DNA of 64,000 bases from a bacterium (GTDB taxonomy: Bacteria > Armatimonadota > Zipacnadia > Zipacnadales > UBA11051): contig JAUVVY010000009.1 in the NCBI GenBank assembly GCA_030604405.1, forward strand, positions 1 to 64,000, written 5' to 3'. A program made the translations under genes and the position numbers. The notes beneath the pieces are model-generated. The model worked only from the letters and a program-made list of their open reading frames with translations, did not search any database and was not told the origin of the DNA. Shown piece after piece: positions 9,052 to 18,386 of this stretch. Within the stretch, counting starts at the first letter, position 1, and every line of letters starts with the position of its first letter.

Positions 9052-10713
9052 TCAGCGGTTCAGGCCACTGCCGTCGCCTGTTGGGCCCTCGACAGTACCG
9101 GACTGCTCGGCCTGGACCGGTTCGATTTCGTCGGTGTCCTCGCCAGCACTTGCGGCCCGCAGTGCCAGTGCGGCGGTCGGACAGGCCTCGGCACATTCGC
9201 GGGCGACCTTTTCCAGCCCGGCGGCCAGCGGCTCACCAAAAGGCACACTGACGACTACATCGAAACCGCGGCCGACGAAGGTTAAGCCAAGCCGCTCGCG
9301 CGCGTTTTCAGCGATCTGGATGCACAGACCACACGCGATGCACTTGCCAGGCTCATAGATAAGTCCAGGGTGGGTAGTTTCGCGCTGGAATGTGCGGCGC
9401 TGACCCCGGTAGCGCGTCGGACTGGCCTGGTAAAGCATGGCCCACTTGCGGAGCTTGCAGTCATGCAGACCGGGACATTCGCAATGCAGGCAGCGCTGTG
9501 CCTCGGCGCGGGCCTGCTCGTCTGAAAAGCCAATTGCCTCGCCGGCGGCCGGAACCAGGCGGTCATAGGCGGGCGTCCCCGCCGAGAATGTGGCCATTTC
9601 CTGCTCGTTGAGGCGGCCCATGCGCACGGTATAAGGCCGATCCGTGCCACTTATCGGTTCTCCGGCCAGATACTGGGCGATAGCGCAGGCAGCGGCCCTG
9701 CCACTGCTAACAGCGCGGACCGCATGCCTGGAGGGGGATAGGGCAGAGCCTGCGACGAATATGCCGGGCGTAGCTGTCATCTGGGTGCTGCGGTCCGCCT
9801 GCAGGCCCTTAGCGGCCATGAGCAAGCCGAGCCCACCAGATGTCTCCTCGGACATTTCGCCGCTCGCTACGAGCACAGCGTCGAATTCGCGGGACAGGTC
9901 CTCTATGTCAATATCCCGCCCGACCCGTTTGCCGGGCCGCAGTTCAAGGCCAAGTCGGACGATGCTGTGGATCTCGGCGTCCAGCACCTTGCGGGGGAGA
10001 GCCTGCTCGGGGACACCGTAGCGCAGCATCCCCCCGGGCTGCTCGCGGTCGTCAAAGACGGTGCAGGCGTGGCCTGCCTGGAGCAGATAATACGCTGCCG
10101 AAAGCCCCGCCGGGCCGGCCCCGATTATGGCCACTTTCTTGCCCGTCAGTGGCCGGCACTCGGGCACATAGGGCTTGTCTGCGGCGATGTCATAATCACC
10201 CACATGCCGCTTCAGCAGGCGGATAGCGATAGGGCTGTCCAAATCTCCGCGACGGCATCCCTTTTCGCAAAGCTCCGGGCAGATGCGGCCCAGGACTGCG
10301 GGTATCGGGATGTGCTGTTTGACGGTGGCGACCGCCTCTTCCATGCGGCCTTCGGCAATCAGGCGGATCATCGTGGGGATGTCCATGTGCGCCGGGCAGA
10401 TAGCCTGGCACGGGCCCACACAGTCGCCGAGATGATCGCCCAGTAGCAGCTCCAGAGCGGTGCGACGAGCGGTTTTGACTTGCTCGGTTTCGCTTTCTAC
10501 CTCCATGCCGTCTTCTGCCTTGGTTGCGCATGAGGGCACCAGCGTGTCGGAGCCATTGACCCTCACGACACAGACCATGCAGGAGGCTTGTGGCCGGTAG
10601 TTCTGCCTGAAACACAGTATGGGAATCTCAATGCCAAGCTTGTGCGCGGCGTCGAGGATGGTGGCGCCGACTGCGACTTCAACTTCACGGCCATCTATGG
10701 TGAGTTTCGGCAT
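9052..10713 (-). CDS. FAD-dependent oxidoreductase (GltD-like) with N-terminal [2Fe-2S] and C-terminal [4Fe-4S]-type segments
   Basis: MPKLTIDGREVEV start at 10713; NuoG-like CFRQNYRPQASCMVCVV; C..CQAICPAHMDIP; GAGPAGLSAAYYLLQAGHACTVFD; PGGMLRYGVPEQALPRKVLDAEI; C-terminal CIACGLCIQ. The listed ORF start at 10992 overlaps the upstream gene too far. Confidence 0.87.
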   Translation of the reverse strand: MPKLTIDGREVEVAVGATILDAAHKLGIEIPILCFRQNYRPQASCMVCVVRVNGSDTLVPSCATKAEDGMEVESETEQVKTARRTALELLLGDHLGDCVGPCQAICPAHMDIPTMIRLIAEGRMEEAVATVKQHIPIPAVLGRICPELCEKGCRRGDLDSPIAIRLLKRHVGDYDIAADKPYVPECRPLTGKKVAIIGAGPAGLSAAYYLLQAGHACTVFDDREQPGGMLRYGVPEQALPRKVLDAEIHSIVRLGLELRPGKRVGRDIDIEDLSREFDAVLVASGEMSEETSGGLGLLMAAKGLQADRSTQMTATPGIFVAGSALSPSRHAVRAVSSGRAAACAIAQYLAGEPISGTDRPYTVRMGRLNEQEMATFSAGTPAYDRLVPAAGEAIGFSDEQARAEAQRCLHCECPGLHDCKLRKWAMLYQASPTRYRGQRRTFQRETTHPGLIYEPGKCIACGLCIQIAENARERLGLTFVGRGFDVVVSVPFGEPLAAGLEKVARECAEACPTAALALRAASAGEDTDEIEPVQAEQSGTVEGPTGDGSGLNR

Positions 10714-10759
10714 ATGCTTTATTGTTGCGCGAAAGGCAATTGCGTGCGCTCGCCCGTGA

Positions 10760-13201
10760 CTACTCCACCACCACCGCATCAGACGGGCAGACCTGTCGGC
10801 AGGTGTCGCAGCGAATACATTTTTCCGGGTCAATTTCGTGCTGCTGGTAGGGCGTGAGCGCGATGGCCTCCGCGGGGCAGTGCTGCGCGCACCTGGTGCA
10901 GCCAATGCAGTCGTCGGTGATGCGGTAGGTGATGAGATCTTTACATTTGCCTGCGGGGCACTTACCGTCCAGGTGCGCCTGGTATTCTTCACGGAAATAG
11001 CGCAACGTGGTCAGTACGGGGTTGGGAGCGGTCTGCCCGAGGCCGCAGAGACTGGTGCTCTTTACCATTATCGCCAGCTCTTCAAGTTTCTCCAGGTCGC
11101 CCGCTTTGCCCTGGCCGGCACACAGCCCTGCGATGATGTCCAGCATCCTGCGAGTGCCGACGCGACAGGGCGTGCACTTGCCGCAGGACTCGCGCTGGGT
11201 GAACTCGAGGAAGTAGCGGGCGACATCGAGCATGCAGTCGCTGTCGTCCATGACCACCAGGCCGCCGGACCCCATGATGGCGCCGGCCCCAGTGAGCGCC
11301 TCGTAGTCCACCGGCGTGTCGGCCAGATGCGCCGGTATGCAGCCGCCGGAGGGGCCGCCGATCTGCACCGCCTTAAAGCTCCGGCCCTCAGCGACACCGC
11401 CGCCGATTTCATTGACGATCTCGCGGATCGTTATGCCCATGGGGACTTCTATCAGCCCGCCCCGCTTGACTTTCCCCGTCAGGGAGAAGACCTTTGTGCC
11501 CTTGCTCTGTTGCGAGCCCAGGCCGGCAAAGGCCTCCGGTCCATTGCGGATAATCCACGGGACCAGAGCCAGGGTCTCGACATTGTTGACGCAGGTTGGC
11601 CGGCCCCAGAGACCGCTGTTGGCCGGGTACGGAGGACGCAGCCGGGGCGAGCCGCGGCGGCCCTCGAGCGAGGCTATCAGTCCGGTCTCCTCGCCACAGA
11701 CGAAGGCGCCAGCGCCCTCCGTGATGCCCAGGCGCAGGCTGAAATCACTGCCGAAGATATTGTCTCCCAGCAGGCTCTGCGCCTCGCAGATCCGGATAGC
11801 TTCGCGGACGCGGCGCACGGCCAGGGCGTACTCGGCGCGGATGTAGAGGACAGCTTCGCGCGCCCCCACTGCGTGAGCCGCGATGGCCAGACCCTCCAGG
11901 ACCCTGAACGGGTACGACTCTAGCAGCATACGATCCATGAAGGCGCCCGGATCGCCCTCGTCGCCATTGCAGATGACATACTTCGTGTCGCCGGGGGCCT
12001 GGCGTACAAGCTCCCACTTGCGGCCGGTCGGAAAACCCGCTCCGCCGCGACCACGCAGTCCGGAGCGGGTCATGCTTTCGATTACCTGATTCGCTGCCAG
12101 TTCGGTGAGGCACTTGCGCAGGGCCTCAAAGCCGTCGTGGGCCAGATAGTCGTCGAGGTTGAGCGGGTCGGCGGTACCGTAGAGCTCGGTGGCCAGGTGT
12201 TGCTGCGGGCCGAGAAAGGCGCAAACGGGCGCGTCCCGCACGTCGAGAGCGTACCTGTTAACCGGCTCCCAGGCTTCGTCGGTCAGGATTCGGTCCACGG
12301 TCTGGCTAACCGCCGATTTTAGCTTGCGCACAAAGCCTCTGGGCTCAAAGTGGCGACGCACGATCGCCTCGGCATCGGCAGGCTGGACCTTCGCATAGAC
12401 CGCAGGGGGTTCACCGGGCACCAGCACCTCCACTAGTGGCGTCTGGTGACACATACCCACGCACCCGACCGGCTTGACCACCGCGGGCGCGCCGATTGCT
12501 CGCAGCGCTTTCTGCAGCTCGCCAAGCACGTCCATGCTGCCTCCGGCAATGCAGCAGGAGCCCACCCCGATTCTTATCTCCGCCAGGCCGTCGATCGGTG
12601 CCTCATCCCGCACGGGCCGCTGGTCCACTACCCCGCGCCTCTGCAGCTCCAAGAAATCCTGCAGCATCCGGGCCACACCGTCAGGAGTCAGATGGCCGTA
12701 CGTGACGCCGTCTATCTGAACCACCGGTGCCAACGTGCAGCAGCCCAGGCAGTCCACGCGCTCCAGAGTGAACAGCCTGTCATCGGTGGTATCGGTCTCT
12801 TCGTCCAGTCCCAGGTGGCGGCGCAGGGCCTCACTTACGTGGGTGGCGCCTTTGACGTGACATGCGGTGCCGTGGCAGATGCTGATTATGTGCCGGCCGA
12901 CGGGACTATGTCGGAGCTTGGCATAGAAAGTGGCGACCCCCACAATTGCTGCGGGGCTAATCTCGGTGATCTCGCACACCCGCTGGAGAGCCGCTTGCGG
13001 CAGGTAGCGGTAGTGCTTCTGCAGGGCCTGCAGGAGGGGGATAACGGCGTCAGGCCCGCTCCCGACTTCCGCCACTATCTGGTCAACGAAGGCAAGGTCC
13101 AGCTCCTGCGGCTCAGTGGCACTGGCATCGCCGACAGGCGGCTCATACCGGCGCTGCTGCGTACTTTGTGCCGTCTCGCTATTGACTGATTCTGTTGACA
13201 T
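10760..13201 (-). CDS. NuoE-NuoF fusion protein (NADH-binding FMN/[4Fe-4S] flavoprotein) with an extra thioredoxin-like [2Fe-2S] domain and C-terminal 2[4Fe-4S] ferredoxin
   Basis: NuoE motif CHGTACH...CLGCC; second CC..CVGMC domain; NuoF GLRGRGGAGFPTGRKWE, NGDEGDPGAFMDR, CGEETGLIASLEGRRGSPRLRPPYPA, SCGKCTPCRVGT; C-terminal CIGCTRCAQHCP and CIRCDTCRQVCP. Confidence 0.95.
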   Translation of the reverse strand: MSTESVNSETAQSTQQRRYEPPVGDASATEPQELDLAFVDQIVAEVGSGPDAVIPLLQALQKHYRYLPQAALQRVCEITEISPAAIVGVATFYAKLRHSPVGRHIISICHGTACHVKGATHVSEALRRHLGLDEETDTTDDRLFTLERVDCLGCCTLAPVVQIDGVTYGHLTPDGVARMLQDFLELQRRGVVDQRPVRDEAPIDGLAEIRIGVGSCCIAGGSMDVLGELQKALRAIGAPAVVKPVGCVGMCHQTPLVEVLVPGEPPAVYAKVQPADAEAIVRRHFEPRGFVRKLKSAVSQTVDRILTDEAWEPVNRYALDVRDAPVCAFLGPQQHLATELYGTADPLNLDDYLAHDGFEALRKCLTELAANQVIESMTRSGLRGRGGAGFPTGRKWELVRQAPGDTKYVICNGDEGDPGAFMDRMLLESYPFRVLEGLAIAAHAVGAREAVLYIRAEYALAVRRVREAIRICEAQSLLGDNIFGSDFSLRLGITEGAGAFVCGEETGLIASLEGRRGSPRLRPPYPANSGLWGRPTCVNNVETLALVPWIIRNGPEAFAGLGSQQSKGTKVFSLTGKVKRGGLIEVPMGITIREIVNEIGGGVAEGRSFKAVQIGGPSGGCIPAHLADTPVDYEALTGAGAIMGSGGLVVMDDSDCMLDVARYFLEFTQRESCGKCTPCRVGTRRMLDIIAGLCAGQGKAGDLEKLEELAIMVKSTSLCGLGQTAPNPVLTTLRYFREEYQAHLDGKCPAGKCKDLITYRITDDCIGCTRCAQHCPAEAIALTPYQQHEIDPEKCIRCDTCRQVCPSDAVVVE

Positions 13202-13222
13202 CGCTGCCGCTCAATGTTCGAT

Positions 13223-15223
13223 TTATTGGCTACCTATACAGAACAGATTCTTATCGCCGCGGATGTAGATCTTCCCTGCGACGAAAGCCGGTGTTGCATA
13301 GAGCGCTTCGCTGAGCTTACCCGTGCCGACTGCCTTGAACTTGCGTGCCGCCTCGAAAATGTGCGTCACACCGTCCTCATCAGCGAGATAGACGTAGTCA
13401 CCCACGATGGTCGGAGACGATGTGAACGAGGTCTCCAGGTCGTGCTCCCAGACCTTGGCTCCGTCCTTCGCGTCATAGCAGGTGACGACGCCGTAGCTGG
13501 CGGCGACAAAGACGAGTTGCCCGTTGCTGGCGGGGCTGGCCATATCGGGCATATTCTCATCGGCGGACCAGACTATTTCGCCTTCATCCCCCTCGCCAGG
13601 TGCGGGTGGCCGGATGGCAAACAGACCAGCCATGTCGTTGCAGGCGAACACCAGCCCACCGGCGTAGGCAGGTGTGGGCCCGATGTCGCTGCTGAGACAT
13701 TCTGTGCGCCACAGCTCCTTCCCCGTGATGGGGTCGTAGGAAATGACGAAGGGGTCGGCGCAGGTGATAACCTCGTCGCGTTGGCCGGTATTGATGAGGA
13801 TAGGGCTGGCCCAGGAGTTTGGAACCGGCCGCTCGGTGCGCCACACCGTCTTGCCGGTGGCCGTGTCCAGCGCCAGCAGAGTTGATTGCTCCTCCTCAGG
13901 ATCATAGCCCTGGTCAAACTGTATGATGACAATATTGCGATATGTGATCAAGGAAGATGCGTGTCCATATAGATTGTCCGGCGTGCCGAGGGCCTTGGCC
14001 CACACCGGCTTGCCCTCGAAGTCGAAGGCCGCGATGTCGCCGTTGGCAAACATCGCAAAGACCCGCTGCCCATCGGTAGCCATAGTAGGGGCCGCGAACC
14101 CCGTTTGCTCATTTACCTCGGGCGGCTCCTCGCCGGCACTCTCCTCTATCTTCACCTGCTGTTTCCAGACCATTTCGCCGGTAGCGGCGTCCAGGCAATA
14201 GACCCCACGCCGCTTGTCGTCGGCACCGCTCAGAAATATGCGTCCGTCCCAAAATATCGGCGAGTTGTTTCCCGGCAGAGCTATGGCTGTTTTCCACAGG
14301 ACAGCTTTTCCCTTGTCACTGTCCCACTGTGTCGGGAACCCGTCGCTCATGGCCTGGCCTGCACCAGGGCCGCGAAACACCGGCCAGTTCCTGGCGATCT
14401 GGTCCGCCGTTGGGTGCGGACCTTCCGAGGTCGCGACCGCCAGCCCGGAGGGCTGCTCATCGGTTGGAGATGGCGCTGGTTTGTCTGGAGAGGTAACCGC
14501 CTCAGCGGGCGGTCCGGCCTCTCCCGGAGGGCCAGGAGGCCCGGAAGGCCCAAGAGGTCCGGGAGGGCCAGGAGGGCCAGGAGATCCGGCAGCAGGCGGC
14601 TGGCTTTCCGGGGCGGCAGCTTCGCGAGTTTCAGCGGGTGTGGGCAGCACGCTATCAAGAGGCTTCTCGCCGGTGTCCAGGAATGCAGCCTGCTGCGCGG
14701 CCTTGACGTATTCGGAGGAGATGTCGTGGCGGGCGAGCACCGCTACGGTTATCAGGAAGCCCGCCATCAGCAGGCCCAAAACGGCCACGGAACGCCTGCC
14801 CAGGGCGGCTTCTACCCATGATGCGCCGGCACGTTCGGGGCTAGGAGTGGGAGCCCTGGCCCGACACCGGCCCACAAGATGCAGCGCCACCAGCAACACT
14901 GCCAGGCCCGCCAGCAGCAGGTATATTCCCTGGATGGCACGGGTCCGGGTCTTGAAGTAGGTATTGCGGATCTGCACGTCCAGGTCGCGAATTTGCTTCC
15001 TTATCTGGTCGTTTTCGGGTTGCTTGGCCAGTTCGCCCTTGAGCATCTCTATCTGGGCCGGTTTTATAGGATCAGCGGCCCGCGCCTGAACGAAGTTCGC
15101 GACCAGAAGACCCAAAACCACCAGGCAAAACACTAAGGCCACCACGGCAGTGGTGAGCGCTGCCTGGTAGTATATGTTGTCGGATTTGCCGTTGCCGGCC
15201 TCAGGGACAGGCGCTTGTGTCAT
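13223..15223 (-). CDS. Membrane-anchored PQQ-like beta-propeller protein with collagen-like linker
   Basis: Start MTQAPVPEAG at 15223; three predicted TM segments; GSPGPPGPPGPLGPSGPPGPPGEAGPP tract; WPVFRGPGAGQ and repeats LDAATGEMVWK, LDTATGKTVWR, YDPITGKELWR. Confidence 0.88.
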   Translation of the reverse strand: MTQAPVPEAGNGKSDNIYYQAALTTAVVALVFCLVVLGLLVANFVQARAADPIKPAQIEMLKGELAKQPENDQIRKQIRDLDVQIRNTYFKTRTRAIQGIYLLLAGLAVLLVALHLVGRCRARAPTPSPERAGASWVEAALGRRSVAVLGLLMAGFLITVAVLARHDISSEYVKAAQQAAFLDTGEKPLDSVLPTPAETREAAAPESQPPAAGSPGPPGPPGPLGPSGPPGPPGEAGPPAEAVTSPDKPAPSPTDEQPSGLAVATSEGPHPTADQIARNWPVFRGPGAGQAMSDGFPTQWDSDKGKAVLWKTAIALPGNNSPIFWDGRIFLSGADDKRRGVYCLDAATGEMVWKQQVKIEESAGEEPPEVNEQTGFAAPTMATDGQRVFAMFANGDIAAFDFEGKPVWAKALGTPDNLYGHASSLITYRNIVIIQFDQGYDPEEEQSTLLALDTATGKTVWRTERPVPNSWASPILINTGQRDEVITCADPFVISYDPITGKELWRTECLSSDIGPTPAYAGGLVFACNDMAGLFAIRPPAPGEGDEGEIVWSADENMPDMASPASNGQLVFVAASYGVVTCYDAKDGAKVWEHDLETSFTSSPTIVGDYVYLADEDGVTHIFEAARKFKAVGTGKLSEALYATPAFVAGKIYIRGDKNLFCIGSQ

Positions 15224-16554
15224 TGCGGCCGCTCCGTATCGATGCTTGCATCTGCGTGCTCGTGGACAGGTGTTTGCCCGCCGGCCAGGGCTTGCACTCT
15301 GGCGTGCTCGACAGGGCATAAGGCATAACAGCGGGCGCAGGCCATGCAGGCCGCCGGGTCCGCCTGGTATTCCTGGCTGTGGCGCCGGACGGACATGCAG
15401 ATTATTCTCAGCCCCAGCACCAGCCCGATCCACGCGCCTAGTATCCAGGAGCCCGTGTCAAACCTCTTTCTGATTGCAGCGGCCTCGCGGTAGGCGTCCA
15501 TATTCGGCAGTCCGTGGATAAAGAACGCTTCGGTTGCCTCGGTCCGACCCTCGACCCGCCCCTGCTCTTCGAGCCACAGGCGGTCCGCCAGGCGCACTTC
15601 AGGATGCACCTGCGCCAGGAGCGGGCTGCCCAGGCGCACCAGGCCCGCGCCCGCCAGCACCAGTATGGGCAGCAGAGCCAGCAGCACCGCAAGCCGCGTC
15701 TTGCCTTCCTGGCGGCTGACTGTGCCGACTTCCGGCGTCGGCGGCTTAATGGCCCCGTAGGGGCAGGCGTCGGCGCACAGATGGCAAGCGTGACAGTCCT
15801 CCGGGCTGATCTTCACCTGCCACTTGGCAAACGGCGACAACAGTCGCAGCAGGACGCCGTAAGGACACAGGTAGCGGCAGTATGGGCGGCCGACAACCGT
15901 GGCCAAAAGCAGCATGGCCACGCCGAAGATCAACATTCCCACGCTCCCGCCCATCCTGAAGAACAGTACGAACGGGTCGTACTGGCAGATTATGAAGGCG
16001 CTTTCAGTCGCGGCAAAAAGTACTGCCACGCCCAGGTAAAAGTATGGCACGGTGCCCAGGGCGTTGTCCAGCCACAGCGGCACCTTTACAGGGCGCAGCA
16101 GCACCACTTCCTGCGCCATCCCCAGCGGACACACCCCGGCACAGAAGACCCGCCCGAAGAAAAGCGCGAACAACAGGGGCAGCAGAAAAAACGCGCCTGC
16201 CGTAACGGGTAGGACGTAATTGTCGTTCCAAAGCGCTAGCGCCACGTTTTGAATGGCACCGATGGAACAGATGCAGCCGTGGCGGTAAAAGCCAAAGTAA
16301 AGCAGCGAGAATATTACCAGCACTACCAGGTCACGTCTAGAGCGTTTTTTCAGCACAAGGTAGGCCGCCAGGGCCAGGGCCGCAAAAAGCACCCCGATGT
16401 CTATATATGAAAGGACCTGGTCCCTGGGCTGCGGTGTTGTAATCTGTGGGAACTGGTATCCTTGAGAGAACTCCGGCGAAGGGAATCTCTCGGTCGCGAG
16501 TGCCGCCACGGACAGATAAAGCAACAGCAGCACCAGGCAAGCAATCCTTAGCAT
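15220..16554 (-). CDS. NapH/NosR-like polytopic 4Fe-4S membrane protein
   Basis: Multiple TM segments; GVCPLGMAQE, YCRYLCPYG, CHACHLCADACPYGAI, CMACARCYALCP. Confidence 0.87.
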   Translation of the reverse strand: MLRIACLVLLLLYLSVAALATERFPSPEFSQGYQFPQITTPQPRDQVLSYIDIGVLFAALALAAYLVLKKRSRRDLVVLVIFSLLYFGFYRHGCICSIGAIQNVALALWNDNYVLPVTAGAFFLLPLLFALFFGRVFCAGVCPLGMAQEVVLLRPVKVPLWLDNALGTVPYFYLGVAVLFAATESAFIICQYDPFVLFFRMGGSVGMLIFGVAMLLLATVVGRPYCRYLCPYGVLLRLLSPFAKWQVKISPEDCHACHLCADACPYGAIKPPTPEVGTVSRQEGKTRLAVLLALLPILVLAGAGLVRLGSPLLAQVHPEVRLADRLWLEEQGRVEGRTEATEAFFIHGLPNMDAYREAAAIRKRFDTGSWILGAWIGLVLGLRIICMSVRRHSQEYQADPAACMACARCYALCPVEHARVQALAGGQTPVHEHADASIDTERPQ

Positions 16555-16561
16555 ACGGTTC

Positions 16562-17122
16562 CTAGCCTTTGGTCTGCAGTAGGTATGGCTTGGCCGCCGG
16601 CACGCGGACTATGGCGTCGGACGGACACACGTCGGCGATAGCGCACTGGTTGCAGTTGATGCAGCGGTCATGGCGGATCTGGAGAATCAGCGATCCGTTG
16701 CCGAACGTCTGGCACCCCTTCACACAGACGCCGCAGCCGATGCACTTGGACTCATCTATCACGTACTGGTAGTAGGGGTCCTCTACGAAGCTGCGGCGAA
16801 TGGCGTTAGTGGGGCAGCGCTGATTCTCCGCGGCCTCGGTGTCGTCGGGGCGCTGGTCCGCAAGATATCCGAAGCACAGCTCACAGTAGCCGCAGATGGC
16901 GTATTCATGTACACACTTGACCGCTGAGGGGTTCAGCACGCATGCGGTCGCGCACTTCTCGCACTGCGTGCACTTGTCCGGATCTATCTGCCAGACAGTT
17001 GACTGAGCGCGGCCACGGGACACCACTCCGCCGAGCAGCCCGCCTATGGTCAGCAGCCCGGCACCCCGGACGCACTCGGTGAGAAACTCGCGTCTGGTCA
17101 TCTTCCTGGGCTCGTCGGACAT
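16562..17122 (-). CDS. Tat-exported multi-[4Fe-4S] ferredoxin (NapG-like)
   Basis: Twin-arginine MTRREFLTECVRGAGLLTIGG; CTQCEKCATACV, CGYCELCF, CIGCGVCVKGC, CINCNQCAIADVCP. Confidence 0.87.
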   Translation of the reverse strand: MSDEPRKMTRREFLTECVRGAGLLTIGGLLGGVVSRGRAQSTVWQIDPDKCTQCEKCATACVLNPSAVKCVHEYAICGYCELCFGYLADQRPDDTEAAENQRCPTNAIRRSFVEDPYYQYVIDESKCIGCGVCVKGCQTFGNGSLILQIRHDRCINCNQCAIADVCPSDAIVRVPAAKPYLLQTKG

Positions 17123-17346
17123 TATTGTTGTTTCCTCGACATTGCCTCTTTGGCCGACATGGCCTGGGGTAGGTGGCAGGCTTCAAACCTGCCGCAGCCA
17201 CGGCAAATGCCCTGGTTGATGCAATTTTCCCCATCGCGGTCGAGCAAGACGCCGATTCCGCCGCCGAGCAGTAACACAAGCCCGTACCTGCCTATTTCGC
17301 ACAGGAATTCGCGCCTCGTCATTTTCCTGTCTTCTTCAGAGGTCAA
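17122..17346 (-). CDS. 74-aa Tat-signal protein with a C-x5-C-x2-C-x5-C motif (possible Fe-S miniprotein)
   Basis: MTRREFLCEIGRYGLVLLLGGGIGV...CINQGICRGCGRFEACHLP; 1-nt stop/start overlap with the downstream ferredoxin gene. Confidence 0.7.
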   Translation of the reverse strand: MTSEEDRKMTRREFLCEIGRYGLVLLLGGGIGVLLDRDGENCINQGICRGCGRFEACHLPQAMSAKEAMSRKQQ

Positions 17347-17365
17347 TCCATTCTCCTACTTTGGT

Positions 17366-18385
17366 CTATTGCTTTCTGGCAAAGACCTTGACAGTACCGG
17401 CAGGCGGGTCGAGAACGAACACCCGGCCATCGTCGCTGACAGCCAGGTCCAGTCCGGCGGCCTTGGCTGAGAAGTCGTCCGGAGTGGCAACTACGCACTC
17501 GAACTTCCCGTCAGGGCTATAGACTTTGACCCGTGGCAGGCCCTTTTCGCTGGTCACTATTTTCCCGTCCGGCAGGACTGCGATATCGGTGGGGTTGCAG
17601 CATCCACAGAAGCCGTCTATGTTCTGCGAATAGTGGCCCCACGATGACTGTAATTCCCCTCGGGTCGTATAGGTTTGTACCGCCTGGCACCCGGGGTTGT
17701 TGACCAGCAGGTTGTCTCCCGTTAGCAAGATATCAAGGTGTGGGCTTGGCACGATGAATTGGGCACTATCACTGCTTTCGTCCGGCTCGCCGATCTTCCC
17801 CAGTAACTCGCCGGACTTGCTATAGTGCAGCACGACGCGGTTGCCGGCGTCGGCGGCCCAGATGTCTTCGCCCGACACCGCCAGGCAGGTCAGGTAGGCT
17901 TTCTGGGCCAGCGACCGCCACCGGGCCTGCAACTGTCCATCATTGCCATAAACCTCCACATGGTCCTGAAAGCCGACATAGATAGTTCCCGTGCCATCCC
18001 CAGCCACAGCCAGACAATAAGGCGCCGCGGCTAGTTGCAGCTCTGATTTCACCCGCCCATCCGGGCTGAACACGCGGACGGCGTTGTCCCCAGCCACGAA
18101 CAGGGTCCCGTCCGGGCCCAGCGCGATCCCCGTCGCCCGCTCGAAACCCGTCTCGATCACGTCCACCTGACGGTACTTGACCAGCTTTGGGTCAACTTCG
18201 CGCAGCGAGCGCATGTCGTCAGTCTGCTTCTGTACTGCGTCCGCTGTCTCGGAGCGGATTTCTGAGCGGCTCAGTTTATTACATCCACTCCCGGCGGCCA
18301 GCATTATCGCGATGACAACCAGGCCAGCCTTTGCGGCCGAGCTGATGTCAAGACTGCGTGATGCGGGCCCCAAGTCGCACTTCAT
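17366..18385 (-). CDS. NHL-repeat beta-propeller, probable exported/lipoprotein
   Basis: Hydrophobic N-terminal segment; repeats 'GIALGPDGTLFVAGDNAVRVFSPDG', 'IAVLPDGKIVTSEKGLPRVKVYSPDG', 'LAVSDDGRVFVLDPPAGTVKVF'. Confidence 0.85.
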   Translation of the reverse strand: MKCDLGPASRSLDISSAAKAGLVVIAIMLAAGSGCNKLSRSEIRSETADAVQKQTDDMRSLREVDPKLVKYRQVDVIETGFERATGIALGPDGTLFVAGDNAVRVFSPDGRVKSELQLAAAPYCLAVAGDGTGTIYVGFQDHVEVYGNDGQLQARWRSLAQKAYLTCLAVSGEDIWAADAGNRVVLHYSKSGELLGKIGEPDESSDSAQFIVPSPHLDILLTGDNLLVNNPGCQAVQTYTTRGELQSSWGHYSQNIDGFCGCCNPTDIAVLPDGKIVTSEKGLPRVKVYSPDGKFECVVATPDDFSAKAAGLDLAVSDDGRVFVLDPPAGTVKVFARKQ

Positions 18386-18386
18386 C

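Noticed and set aside
14507-14587. Tandem DNA repeat / minisatellite
   Set aside because: The periodicity comes from Gly-X-Y codons in frame with a CDS; better explained as a collagen-like protein segment.
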